DNA of 64,000 nucleotides from Planctomycetota bacterium (lineage in GTDB: Bacteria > Planctomycetota > UBA1135 > GCA-002686595), in assembly GCA_014237855.1 (NCBI GenBank), contig JABACD010000003.1:62001-126000 (forward strand). The letters run 5' to 3'. A program made the translations under genes and the position numbers. The notes beneath the pieces are model-generated. The model made no database searches and was not told the origin of the DNA. It saw nothing but the letters and a program-made list of their open reading frames with translations. Shown in pieces: positions 17,507 through 25,038 of this stretch; position 1 is the stretch's first letter, and every line of letters starts with the position of its first letter.

Positions 17507-18966
17507 GGATGAGACGCCTGCGTGTCGTCCTGGCTGGAGCTGTTGAACTGCCGCTCCATCAGGCCGAGCTTCGTCATCTTGTTGAACAATGTGGTCCGAT
17601 TGATACCGAGTTGAAGGGCGGTCGCCTTGCGAGATCCACCGTTTTCTTCAAGAGCCTGGAGAATCAGCAGCCGCTCGGCCTCAACCATGGCCTCCTTGAG
17701 GTTTCGGCCGGCCAGGAAGAAGCCCGGGCTCTGGGCCTCCTCCGGGGCCAGGGAGGCCCTGCTTGATGTGACCTGAAGAGCCTCTGGGAGGCTCTCAGGG
17801 CCGATCCTGGGCTCTTGGTTCATCAACACGGCACGTTCGACCGAGTTCTCGAGTTCCCTGACGTTTCCGGGCCAGGAATAAGCGCTCAGGGCTGAGAGGG
17901 CCTCCGATGTGAACCCCTCGACCTGGCGGTCGTACTCCTGAGCGATACGTTCCAGGAAGGCTTCTGCCAGGAGCACCACGTCACCACAGCGGTCTCGGAG
18001 AGGCGGGATGTGAAGGTTCAGTACATTCAGGCGGTAGAACAGGTCCTCCCGGAAGCGCCCTGCCTCGACCTCTTCACGGAGAGGTTGATTGGTCGCAGCG
18101 ATAACCCTGACATCGACCTGCCGGGTCTCACTGGAGCCAACCCGCTCGAACTCGCGATCCTGGAGCACTCTCAGGAGCTTGATCTGCAGGTCCATCGATG
18201 CGCAGGCAATCTCGTCCAGGAAGATGGTCCCCCGGTGCGCGGCCTCGAACTTTCCAGATCGTGACTTGATGGCGCCGGTGAAAGCGCCGCGCTCATGTCC
18301 GAAGAGTTCGCTCTCGAGGAGATTGTCAGGTAGTGCACCGCAGTTGACGGCAATGAAGGGCTCAATGGCTCGCGACGACAGGCGGTGAATGCCTCGTGCC
18401 AGGAGCGTCTTTCCCGTACCGCTCTCGCCTTCAACCAGGATCGTCGCACGAGTATCGGCGACCTTTCGGACGGTCTCGAACACCTGGCGCATCTCCGATG
18501 AGCGGCTGATGAGCTTGTCGAGCTCGAACCGTTCGCCGAGATCCTCTCTCAGTCGCCGGTTCTCGCTGCGTAGTTCACGTTGCTCGAGTGCGCGTCCGAG
18601 GCTGACCTTGAGTTGTTCCCCCGAGATGGGCTTGGTGAGAAAGTCGGAGGCGCCAGCTCTGACCGCCTCGACTGCATCGTCAATCGATCCAAACCCACTC
18701 ATCATGACCAGGACCGGAGGGTCTGGCCGTGCGAGCAGGGACTCGAAGATCTCGATTTCAATCGTGTCTTGATCGGCCAGGATGGCGTCCCACTGCTGTC
18801 GCTCCAGCAGTCGGCCCAGGCGCTCGCCCGGGGTGCAGAGCTCCACCTGGCAACCGAATTCGGCGAGGTCGGAGCGCAGGAGCTCTGACCCGAACTGGTC
18901 GCTGTCGATGATGAGCAGGCGCGGCTTGGCGTCGCTGGAGGTGAACATGTCCACGTTTATCGACAT
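17503..18966 (-). CDS. Sigma-54-dependent response regulator (NtrC family)
   Basis: Transcription activator of 487 residues. The receiver domain (about 15-125) has acidic Asp21/Asp23, probable phosphoacceptor Asp65, Ser90 and Lys112. The usual Met-Pro after the phosphoacceptor is missing: the sequence reads ILADQDTIE. The AAA+ domain has Walker A GESGTGKT (180-187), GAFTGA (227-232), which contacts sigma-54, and Walker B GTIFLDE. A Fis-type helix-turn-helix ends near SRKATALQLGINRTTLF. The ATG at 18966 touches a GGAGG, which is too close for a ribosome site; GTG or ATG codons at residues 5 and 7 are alternatives. It is co-transcribed with the TPR gene and may control the EPS locus through RpoN (encoded at 27194-28687). 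The regulator's target is inference. Confidence 0.9.
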   Translation of the reverse strand: MSINVDMFTSSDAKPRLLIIDSDQFGSELLRSDLAEFGCQVELCTPGERLGRLLERQQWDAILADQDTIEIEIFESLLARPDPPVLVMMSGFGSIDDAVEAVRAGASDFLTKPISGEQLKVSLGRALEQRELRSENRRLREDLGERFELDKLISRSSEMRQVFETVRKVADTRATILVEGESGTGKTLLARGIHRLSSRAIEPFIAVNCGALPDNLLESELFGHERGAFTGAIKSRSGKFEAAHRGTIFLDEIACASMDLQIKLLRVLQDREFERVGSSETRQVDVRVIAATNQPLREEVEAGRFREDLFYRLNVLNLHIPPLRDRCGDVVLLAEAFLERIAQEYDRQVEGFTSEALSALSAYSWPGNVRELENSVERAVLMNQEPRIGPESLPEALQVTSSRASLAPEEAQSPGFFLAGRNLKEAMVEAERLLILQALEENGGSRKATALQLGINRTTLFNKMTKLGLMERQFNSSSQDDTQASHP

Positions 18967-19074
18967 CCTCCAACCTGATCAGGACCCTATTCGCCAGGTC
19001 TGGAGGGGAATTGGGGGCCGGGGAGGTCCTCAACAGCCGTGGAGGCGGACTCCATTGGGGGATAAGCTGGCGTG

Positions 19075-20319
19075 ATGGAAGGCAAGAAGGCTCGCTCCCC
19101 CCTGAGAATCCTCGGACCGGGACTGCTCGTGGCGGCCACGGGTGTGGGCGCTGGGGACCTGGCGACGGGTGCCTTCTCCGGGAGTGCGCTGGGGCCGGCC
19201 GTCTTGTGGGCCGTGCTGGTTGGGGCCTTCCTGAAGTACGTCCTGAGCGAGGGTCTTGCACGGTGGCAGCTCTCGAGTGGCGAGACCTTGCTGGAGGGGG
19301 CACTGCTACGTACTCCACGTAGGTTGCGCTGGCTCTTCTTGATCTACCTCCTTCCTTGGAGCTGGTTCGTGGGGTCTGCGCTGGTGGGTGCCTGTGGCGT
19401 CACGGCCCAGGCCCTCCTGCCGATTGCCGATGATCCCCTGCGAGGAAAGGTCATCTGGGGCGTGGTTCACTCGGCCCTGGGGCTCTTGCTCGTTCGCCGA
19501 GGAGGCTTTCGCCTGTTCGAGAGAATGATGGGCGTGGCAGTCGGTGTGATGTTTGTCACGGTGGTCTGGACGGCTGTCGCGCTTGGCTTCGATGGCGGGG
19601 AGGTGCTACGCGGGCTCCTCGTGCCCAGCCTGCCAGACGCGGGTGGCGAGGGGTTGGACTGGACTGTTGCCTTGATCGGAGGGGTCGGCGGAACCCTGAC
19701 CCTGTTGTGCTACGGCTACTGGATCCGGGAAGAGGGTCGAACGAGCGCAGCTGAGCTGGGTCTTTGCCGTATCGATCTCGCCGTCGGATTCAGCGTCACT
19801 GCGCTCTTCGGGGTCGCGATGGTCTTGATTGGCAGCCGGGTGGAGACCAGTGGCCGGGGCAGCGGCCTGATCGTCTCTCTCGCATCTCAACTGGAGGGCG
19901 AGCTCGGCAGCACAGCGCGCTGGGCCTTCCTGCTTGGGGCCTGGGGGGCGGTCTTCTCGAGTCTCGTTGGAGTCTGGCAGGCGGTGCCCTACATCTTTGC
20001 GGACTTCTGGCGATTGAGAAGGGCGAGCTCCACTGACCCCCTGCCTTCGGTCGACACCTCGGCGCCGCCCTACCGTCTCTATCAACTCGGGCTGGCAGCG
20101 ATTCCACTGCTCGGCTTGGGTGGCGGATTCAAGCAGGCTCAGAAGGCCTATGCAGTCGTGGGGGCGGGCTTCCTACCCATCCTGGCCCTGGTGCTCTTGA
20201 TCCTCAATCGCCGCTGGCTGATCGGAGCTCAGCACGCAAATCGACCGCTGACCGTGGTCGCCCTGCTCGCTACCCTGGTCTTCTTCTTCCTTGCCGGGGT
20301 CCACGGCCTCAAGCAGTGA
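19075..20319 (+). CDS. Nramp-like metal transporter with altered metal-site motifs
   Basis: Polytopic protein of 414 residues with about 11 hydrophobic segments and the opening GPGLLVAATGVGAGDLATG, which aligns with TM1 of Nramp divalent-metal carriers. The canonical DPGN is replaced by GAGD. The TM6 metal-binding Met-Pro-His is also missing: that segment reads GGVGGTLTLLCYGYWIREEG. The substrate is therefore uncertain and may not be Mn or Fe. The ATG at 19075 is preferred over the GTG one codon earlier. It diverges from the response regulator across 108 bases (18967-19074), which hold the opposing promoters; no convincing -35/-10 was found there. It ends 25 bases from the convergent kinase-like gene. 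Confidence 0.75.
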   Translation: MEGKKARSPLRILGPGLLVAATGVGAGDLATGAFSGSALGPAVLWAVLVGAFLKYVLSEGLARWQLSSGETLLEGALLRTPRRLRWLFLIYLLPWSWFVGSALVGACGVTAQALLPIADDPLRGKVIWGVVHSALGLLLVRRGGFRLFERMMGVAVGVMFVTVVWTAVALGFDGGEVLRGLLVPSLPDAGGEGLDWTVALIGGVGGTLTLLCYGYWIREEGRTSAAELGLCRIDLAVGFSVTALFGVAMVLIGSRVETSGRGSGLIVSLASQLEGELGSTARWAFLLGAWGAVFSSLVGVWQAVPYIFADFWRLRRASSTDPLPSVDTSAPPYRLYQLGLAAIPLLGLGGGFKQAQKAYAVVGAGFLPILALVLLILNRRWLIGAQHANRPLTVVALLATLVFFFLAGVHGLKQ

Positions 20320-20344
20320 CGGGGACCCCCTCGCCGGGGCGGAC

Positions 20345-21781
20345 TCAATCGGCGCAGGGCAGGATCACGACCCACTCGAGATTCCCTGAACTCTCCTGGG
20401 AGAGGCCCAGGCTGCACCCCTGGCCGCGCAAGATGCCCGCCGCAGCTGCCAATGCGTTGGCTCCCAGCTCGGGGAGCAGGCGCCGCAGGGCGTAGGGCTC
20501 GAGCAGACGAGCAGGAGAGATGTCGGAGAAGAGTCCGGCGGGAAACCGGATCGAGAGCTGGACCTCGGCTTCGACCTCGATGCCCTCCTCGAGGCGCGCG
20601 TCGACTCGTACCGTGCCCTCCTCTCCAGCGCCCTTGTGGGCAAGAAAGAGCAACGCATCCAGCGCCTGGCTCAGGAGCTGCTTGTCCGCTCGCAGCGGGA
20701 GCTCTCCGGATGTACGAAGTAGGTAGCGGGGAGCGTCGGGCTCGGAGCGACGCATCGTCAGCATCTCCTCGAGCATGGGAGCGAGATCGAAGACTCCGTC
20801 ACCACGCATTGGGGGGGAGACAAGGTAGGAGAGCGTCCGTGTGTACTGACGCAGGCGTACGGTCTCGGCTCTCAGTTCATCCAGGTGCGTGGCGACGGCG
20901 GTTGCCTCGGTTGTCTCCGAGCCTGCCGCCTCCTCAGCGGCACGGTCGATTCCCAGATCGATGCACTGAACAATGTCCGCCAGATCAGCGACCTGGTGTC
21001 GAAAGTATCGAGCAGGGGCCTGGGGCTCGTCCTCGTCATCAGCTGCGGTCGCCATCGAGGGGGCGTCATCGCTGACCGAAACAGAGGCACCGGCCGGCTC
21101 GAGTTCGCGAGTCTCCTCAGGGGTCACGTGCGCTGGAGTGGAGATGCTCACGTGTTCGTTCAGTGCGCTGACCTCTCCGCGCAGGATACGCTCGACCTGG
21201 CTGAGAAGGTCGCCATCCACCAGCTCGTCACTCTCCTCACTCTCCTCACTCTCCACCTGAGGGTCAGGCTCCTCCTCCAAGGGCTCGACCAGTGACTCTC
21301 CCTCGGCCAGATCGACTTCTTCGAGTTCCGAAGACCAGGAGTCATCCTCGGCCTCCAGGAGTCCTTCGTCGTCAAAATCCATCATGGGCGAGATCAGAGC
21401 CCCGTGCATGGATGGCACGTCGAGCGGAGCTGGAATCCAGGTGGCGCAGCAGCTCTGGAGCAACTCCCTGGAGGCACGGGCTGAGGGATCCTCTCCGAGG
21501 AGCCACAGCTCCCAACCCGGGTGCTGGGCCAGGAATGACTCGATCAGACCAACATTCCTGAGCTCCATGCTGTCCGCATCTATCAAGATACGGCCAACTT
21601 CTGGAAACTCGCAAAATAGCGCATCCCACGTCTCCAGCTGCTCGATGCCCTCTGGGCAGGATGACTCGGCCCTCATGCGGAGCGTCTCCAGCAAGGGGAG
21701 GCACTCAGCCAGTGAGGGGCCAGGTCCGAGAAGCAGAGTCCAGGGGAAACGCTCCATGGATCGGGCGCTTTCGGACGTCAT
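20345..21781 (-). CDS. Histidine-kinase-like protein with degenerate catalytic domain
   Basis: Protein of 478 residues with three parts. Residues 12-130 resemble a receiver or other alpha/beta domain. Residues 133-255 form a very acidic, low-complexity linker. Residues 256-478 resemble the DHp and ATP-binding parts of a histidine kinase, with a possible phosphoacceptor in YFRHQV (His262). The N-box position reads QALDALLFLAHKGA, with no Asn, and the DxGxG and GxGxG boxes cannot be found. It is probably a pseudokinase, or a phosphotransfer or anti-activator protein. The start at 21781 or Met9 are both possible. It is not in an operon, and the NtrC-type regulator at 17503-18966 is a candidate partner by proximity only. 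Confidence 0.55.
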   Translation of the reverse strand: MTSESARSMERFPWTLLLGPGPSLAECLPLLETLRMRAESSCPEGIEQLETWDALFCEFPEVGRILIDADSMELRNVGLIESFLAQHPGWELWLLGEDPSARASRELLQSCCATWIPAPLDVPSMHGALISPMMDFDDEGLLEAEDDSWSSELEEVDLAEGESLVEPLEEEPDPQVESEESEESDELVDGDLLSQVERILRGEVSALNEHVSISTPAHVTPEETRELEPAGASVSVSDDAPSMATAADDEDEPQAPARYFRHQVADLADIVQCIDLGIDRAAEEAAGSETTEATAVATHLDELRAETVRLRQYTRTLSYLVSPPMRGDGVFDLAPMLEEMLTMRRSEPDAPRYLLRTSGELPLRADKQLLSQALDALLFLAHKGAGEEGTVRVDARLEEGIEVEAEVQLSIRFPAGLFSDISPARLLEPYALRRLLPELGANALAAAAGILRGQGCSLGLSQESSGNLEWVVILPCAD

Positions 21782-21938
21782 CAGGGTTTAGATCCTATCC
21801 GGTTTCGCTATCGTCTCAAGATCGAGCATGCAGTCCTGGGTCAACTGGCCCACTTCAGCACCGTCTGAGGGCCTCAAACCTACACCAGGGTCCGCAAAAG
21901 GCCGAAAGAGCCCCTGAGCTTCCAGTTGCTCCCCCCCA

Positions 21939-22955
21939 ATGTTTGCCGCCGAGCCCGATTCCCCACCGAAGACCCCGGACGTCTCAGTCGTCGTCCCCAT
22001 CTTCGACGAGGAGCCGAACCTACCGATCTTGCACGAGGAGATTGTCCAAGCCTTCGAGGGGCTGGGGCTGGAGTGGGAGGTGATCTACGTGAACGATTGC
22101 TCAGCCGATCGCTCCCTGGCAATCATGATCGAGCTGTGGCGCTCTGATCCCCACGTTCGTGCGGTCCACTTCAGGAAGCGCAGTGGTCAGACGTCAGCCA
22201 TGGCAGCAGGCTTTGACGAGTCTCGTGGACGGGTCGTGATCACGATGGACGGGGACCTGCAAAATGACCCGGCGGACATTCCAAAGTTGCTGGAACGCCT
22301 GGAGGCTGGAGCCGACATCGTTGCGGGCTGGCGCAAGCTGCGGCACGACGGCTTCCTTCTGCGCCGTCTACCCTCGGTCATCGCCAACCGGCTGATTGGC
22401 ATGGTGACTGGGACGACGATTCACGACACCGGTTGTAGCCTCAAGGCCTTTCGCCGCGAGCTCGTCAAGAACCTACCGATCTACGCAGAGCAACATCGAT
22501 TCTTGCCAGCCATGTCCGCGGGCAGTGGTGCTCGCATCGAGGAGGTCGTTGTCAATCATCGTCCACGACGATTCGGTCGTAGCAAGTACGGCATCGGTAG
22601 GGCGACCCGCGTGATCCTCGATCTGATGACAATCAAGATGATCACCTCCTTCTCACAGCGACCCTTGACCTACTTCGTGGCCATCGCGGTTCCATTTGCT
22701 GCAACCACGACTGGTCTGGTGATCGCCGCAGCCATGTATGCCGGTCGGGGGGTCTGGGGAAGGGGCACGGAGCAGATGGTCTTCATGGCATTCCTGCTCT
22801 CATTCATGGCCGGGGTTTACTTCTTCCTGCTAGGTCTATTGGCGGAGCTGGTGGTGAAGGCGAGTGACCTTCACGGGAGTGAAGGTGGCCGGCGGATCTC
22901 CATTGACAGGGTGGGTGCTTTTGATGAAGAGGGAGGCTACAGCTTTGGTGCTTGA
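21939..22955 (+). CDS. GT2 polyprenyl-phosphate glycosyltransferase (DPM1/ArnC-like)
   Basis: Family 2 glycosyltransferase of 338 residues with a GT-A domain and two C-terminal transmembrane helices, the layout of enzymes that load a sugar onto undecaprenyl phosphate. VSVVVPIFDEEPN starts the fold, VNDCSADRS binds nucleotide, and MDGDLQNDP carries the metal-binding DxD. TGCSLKAFRR is a typical acceptor-loop motif. The TM segments are about residues 245-270 and 285-315. No ribosome site precedes the ATG, which follows a run of seven C residues. The 157 bases upstream (21782-21938) show no clear promoter. A second GT2 gene overlaps its end. A GT39-like enzyme at 25039 could use the lipid-linked sugar made here. 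Confidence 0.85.
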   Translation: MFAAEPDSPPKTPDVSVVVPIFDEEPNLPILHEEIVQAFEGLGLEWEVIYVNDCSADRSLAIMIELWRSDPHVRAVHFRKRSGQTSAMAAGFDESRGRVVITMDGDLQNDPADIPKLLERLEAGADIVAGWRKLRHDGFLLRRLPSVIANRLIGMVTGTTIHDTGCSLKAFRRELVKNLPIYAEQHRFLPAMSAGSGARIEEVVVNHRPRRFGRSKYGIGRATRVILDLMTIKMITSFSQRPLTYFVAIAVPFAATTTGLVIAAAMYAGRGVWGRGTEQMVFMAFLLSFMAGVYFFLLGLLAELVVKASDLHGSEGGRRISIDRVGAFDEEGGYSFGA

Positions 22956-23937
22956 GCAAGAGATGCCCGTGCCTGAGGCGCCGGAGGTCGAACCGACCCT
23001 GGACCTCTCCATCATTGTTCCGGTCATCACTGCGGACGGTAAGATCGGTGAGGTCATCGAGGCCCTCGGTGCCGAACTCGATCGCTTGGGCAAGACCTGG
23101 GAGTGCATCGCGGTCTTCGATGGCTGCCGTGGCCCGGCCTGGGAGGTTGCCTCTGGCCTGGCCGACGCACATCCAGACAAGATCAAGGCGATCGCATTCC
23201 AGCAGCCCTTCGGTCAGGCGGCCTGCCTCACCAGCGGGCTGCAGGAGTCTCGAGGACGGGTGATCCTGACCTCACCGCAGTACGTGCAGGTAGACCCACG
23301 AGAGATCGAGAAGCTACTGGCGAAGCTGGATGCAGGTGCCGACTTTGCGGCGCCTTGGAGGCACCCTCGAATCGATCCTCTGCTCAATCGAATCCAGTCT
23401 GCGGCCTTCAATCTGGTGATGCGTCGGATCATCAAGGCCCCATTTCACGACCTCAACTGCTACTTCCGGGCGATCAAGCGCGAGGTCATCTCCGAGATGG
23501 CGATCTACGGGGACATGTACCGCTTCCTGCCGTTGATCGCCTACCGTCAGGGCTTCCAGGTGCAGGAAGTCAAGGTGCGCCACATGCAGGAGTGGGGAGG
23601 CTCGGGCTTCTTCGGCTTCGGAGTCTACATCCGCCGCTTCCTGGACATCATCGGTCTGGTCTTCCTGACCCACTTCACGCTCAAGCCACTGCGGTTCTTT
23701 GGAACTCTCGGGGCTCTGTTTGCCGCGACGGGTGGCGGGGCGATGATCGTGGTCTCTCTGCAGTGGCTCCTGATGGAGAGTGCACCGCCCTACTCCTGGC
23801 CCATATTTCTCATCGGCATGTTGCTCTTCGTGCTCGGCGTGCAGGTGATCGGGTTTGGCCTGGTAGGGGAGATCATCATCTACACCCAAGCTCGTAAGCT
23901 GCGCGAGTACGTTGTCGAGAGGGTCTACGACAAGTAG
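22924..23937 (+). CDS. GT2-family protein with degenerate DxD motif
   Basis: Paralogue-like neighbour of the preceding GT2, with the same GT-A plus two-TM layout (337 residues from the ATG at 22924; GTG at 22948 and ATG at 22963 are alternative starts). The fold is visible in LSIIVPVI, FDGCRGPAWEV, the Gly-Gln-Ala helix and LNCYFRAIKREV. The metal-binding DxD is lost: where the upstream gene has MDGDLQNDP this one has TSPQYVQVDP. It overlaps the first gene by about 32 bases, so the two are co-expressed. It may be a regulatory or structural partner, or use a metal-independent mechanism. The C-terminal TM segments (about 250-275 and 285-310) remain intact. Confidence 0.8.
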   Translation: MKREATALVLEQEMPVPEAPEVEPTLDLSIIVPVITADGKIGEVIEALGAELDRLGKTWECIAVFDGCRGPAWEVASGLADAHPDKIKAIAFQQPFGQAACLTSGLQESRGRVILTSPQYVQVDPREIEKLLAKLDAGADFAAPWRHPRIDPLLNRIQSAAFNLVMRRIIKAPFHDLNCYFRAIKREVISEMAIYGDMYRFLPLIAYRQGFQVQEVKVRHMQEWGGSGFFGFGVYIRRFLDIIGLVFLTHFTLKPLRFFGTLGALFAATGGGAMIVVSLQWLLMESAPPYSWPIFLIGMLLFVLGVQVIGFGLVGEIIIYTQARKLREYVVERVYDK

Positions 23938-23943
23938 TCCGAG

Positions 23944-24516
23944 CTATTGGCCGTTGGCCTCTCGGGCCAGAATCACATCGACTGCGGCAGGCAGGTCGGG
24001 CACGACCTGGTGAGTGCGCCGAAGCTCGTCGGTGATTGGCTTGCCACTTTCCACGAGTAGACCTGGTACTCCCATGGCGGCAGCAGCTTCCAGATCCCGC
24101 GGGGAGTCTCCCACAGCCCAACTGCTGGCAAGGTCGATCTCGTGGTCGAGGCAAGCCTGCTGGAACAAGCCGGGTAGCGGCTTGCGACAATCACACGGCT
24201 GACGAAGGGGCTCTACCCCGAAGTCGGGGTGGTGTGGGCAGTAGTACACTCCATCCAGGCTTGCACCCGCCGGAGCCAGGAGCTCCTCGAGTCGAGCGTG
24301 GATCTGATCCAGCTTCTCTTCTGTCAGTTTTCCACGGGCAACGCCGCTTTGGTTCGTGACGACTAGAGTCAAGTAGCCATGCTCAACGAGTCTGGCGATG
24401 GCCAGGTCTACGCCCGGAAGGAGCTGCAGCTGTCCGGGGTCGCAGAGGTAATCCACCTCCGCATTGATCGTGCCATCGCGGTCCAAGAAGACCGCGGGGC
24501 GCGGGTCACTCCCCAC
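23944..24516 (-). CDS. gmhB: D-glycero-D-manno-heptose 1,7-bisphosphate 7-phosphatase (HAD-IIIA)
   Basis: Haloacid-dehalogenase phosphatase of 190 residues. FLDRDGTI (10-17) holds the nucleophile and acid/base Asp, VVTNQSG (53-59) is motif II, and CDCRKP with WAVGDSPRD give motifs III and IV. CPHHPDFG with the later CDC forms the GmhB zinc loop. It would dephosphorylate heptose bisphosphate for LPS core or S-layer glycans; histidinol-phosphatase relatives share the fold. The start is a GTG at 24516, 11 bases inside the upstream lipoprotein gene and next to a GAAGG-like site, so the pair is coupled. No other heptose gene is present. It ends 6 bases from the convergent GT2 gene. Confidence 0.88.
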   Translation of the reverse strand: MGSDPRPAVFLDRDGTINAEVDYLCDPGQLQLLPGVDLAIARLVEHGYLTLVVTNQSGVARGKLTEEKLDQIHARLEELLAPAGASLDGVYYCPHHPDFGVEPLRQPCDCRKPLPGLFQQACLDHEIDLASSWAVGDSPRDLEAAAAMGVPGLLVESGKPITDELRRTHQVVPDLPAAVDVILAREANGQ

Positions 24517-24928
24517 CTTCTTCCTCTATGTCCACGAGGCGCTTGAGGCGCACGTAGATGCGGGCGGGAATCAGCTCATTTTTTCTGACGACCGGCTGCA
24601 AGAAATCGTCGAGGTTGATGAAGGTCGGAAATGGGTAGGTGTGTGGCCCCACCGATGCCTCGATCCAGAACCAGGTGTCGTTGTAGGGATCGGGATAGAG
24701 CACCCGGGCTGGTATCTGGTACCCGGTCTTTTCCAGGGTGACGACCTGCTTTTCCTTTACCAGGGCCACCATGCAGGGCGTGGCAAACCCCGTTGGGACG
24801 CCATTGACGACCACGTCAGCCCCGGGGGGGTCGGAGGAGAAGTGGATCGGGATCGACTCGTAGTCGGTCACGCACGACGCCAGGGCCGCGCACAGGAGCG
24901 CGAGAGGGAGAGTGCGGGGAGACTGCAT
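24506..24928 (-). CDS. PEGA-domain lipoprotein
   Basis: Small exported protein of 140 residues from the ATG at 24928. A TTG at 24964 would add 12 residues ahead of the signal and is less likely. The signal peptide ends in a lipobox (LASC), so it is probably lipidated. A PEGA-like segment with PPGADVVVNGVPTGFATP lies about residues 34-55; PEGA modules are surface or cell-wall-facing beta domains. The rest, rich in Tyr, Trp and Pro, is not recognised. It precedes gmhB with an 11-base overlap. It diverges from the GT39-like gene across 110 bases (24929-25038). Confidence 0.75.
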   Translation of the reverse strand: MQSPRTLPLALLCAALASCVTDYESIPIHFSSDPPGADVVVNGVPTGFATPCMVALVKEKQVVTLEKTGYQIPARVLYPDPYNDTWFWIEASVGPHTYPFPTFINLDDFLQPVVRKNELIPARIYVRLKRLVDIEEEGGE

Positions 24929-25038
24929 GAGGAGAATTCTCGGGATCCTCGAGAGACCTTTCAACTGGAAGGATCGTTCAGGGTGACGGAAAGCCTGTTG
25001 CCTTCCTCGACCAGCTTTGAAAACCTGCTGAAGTCCTC

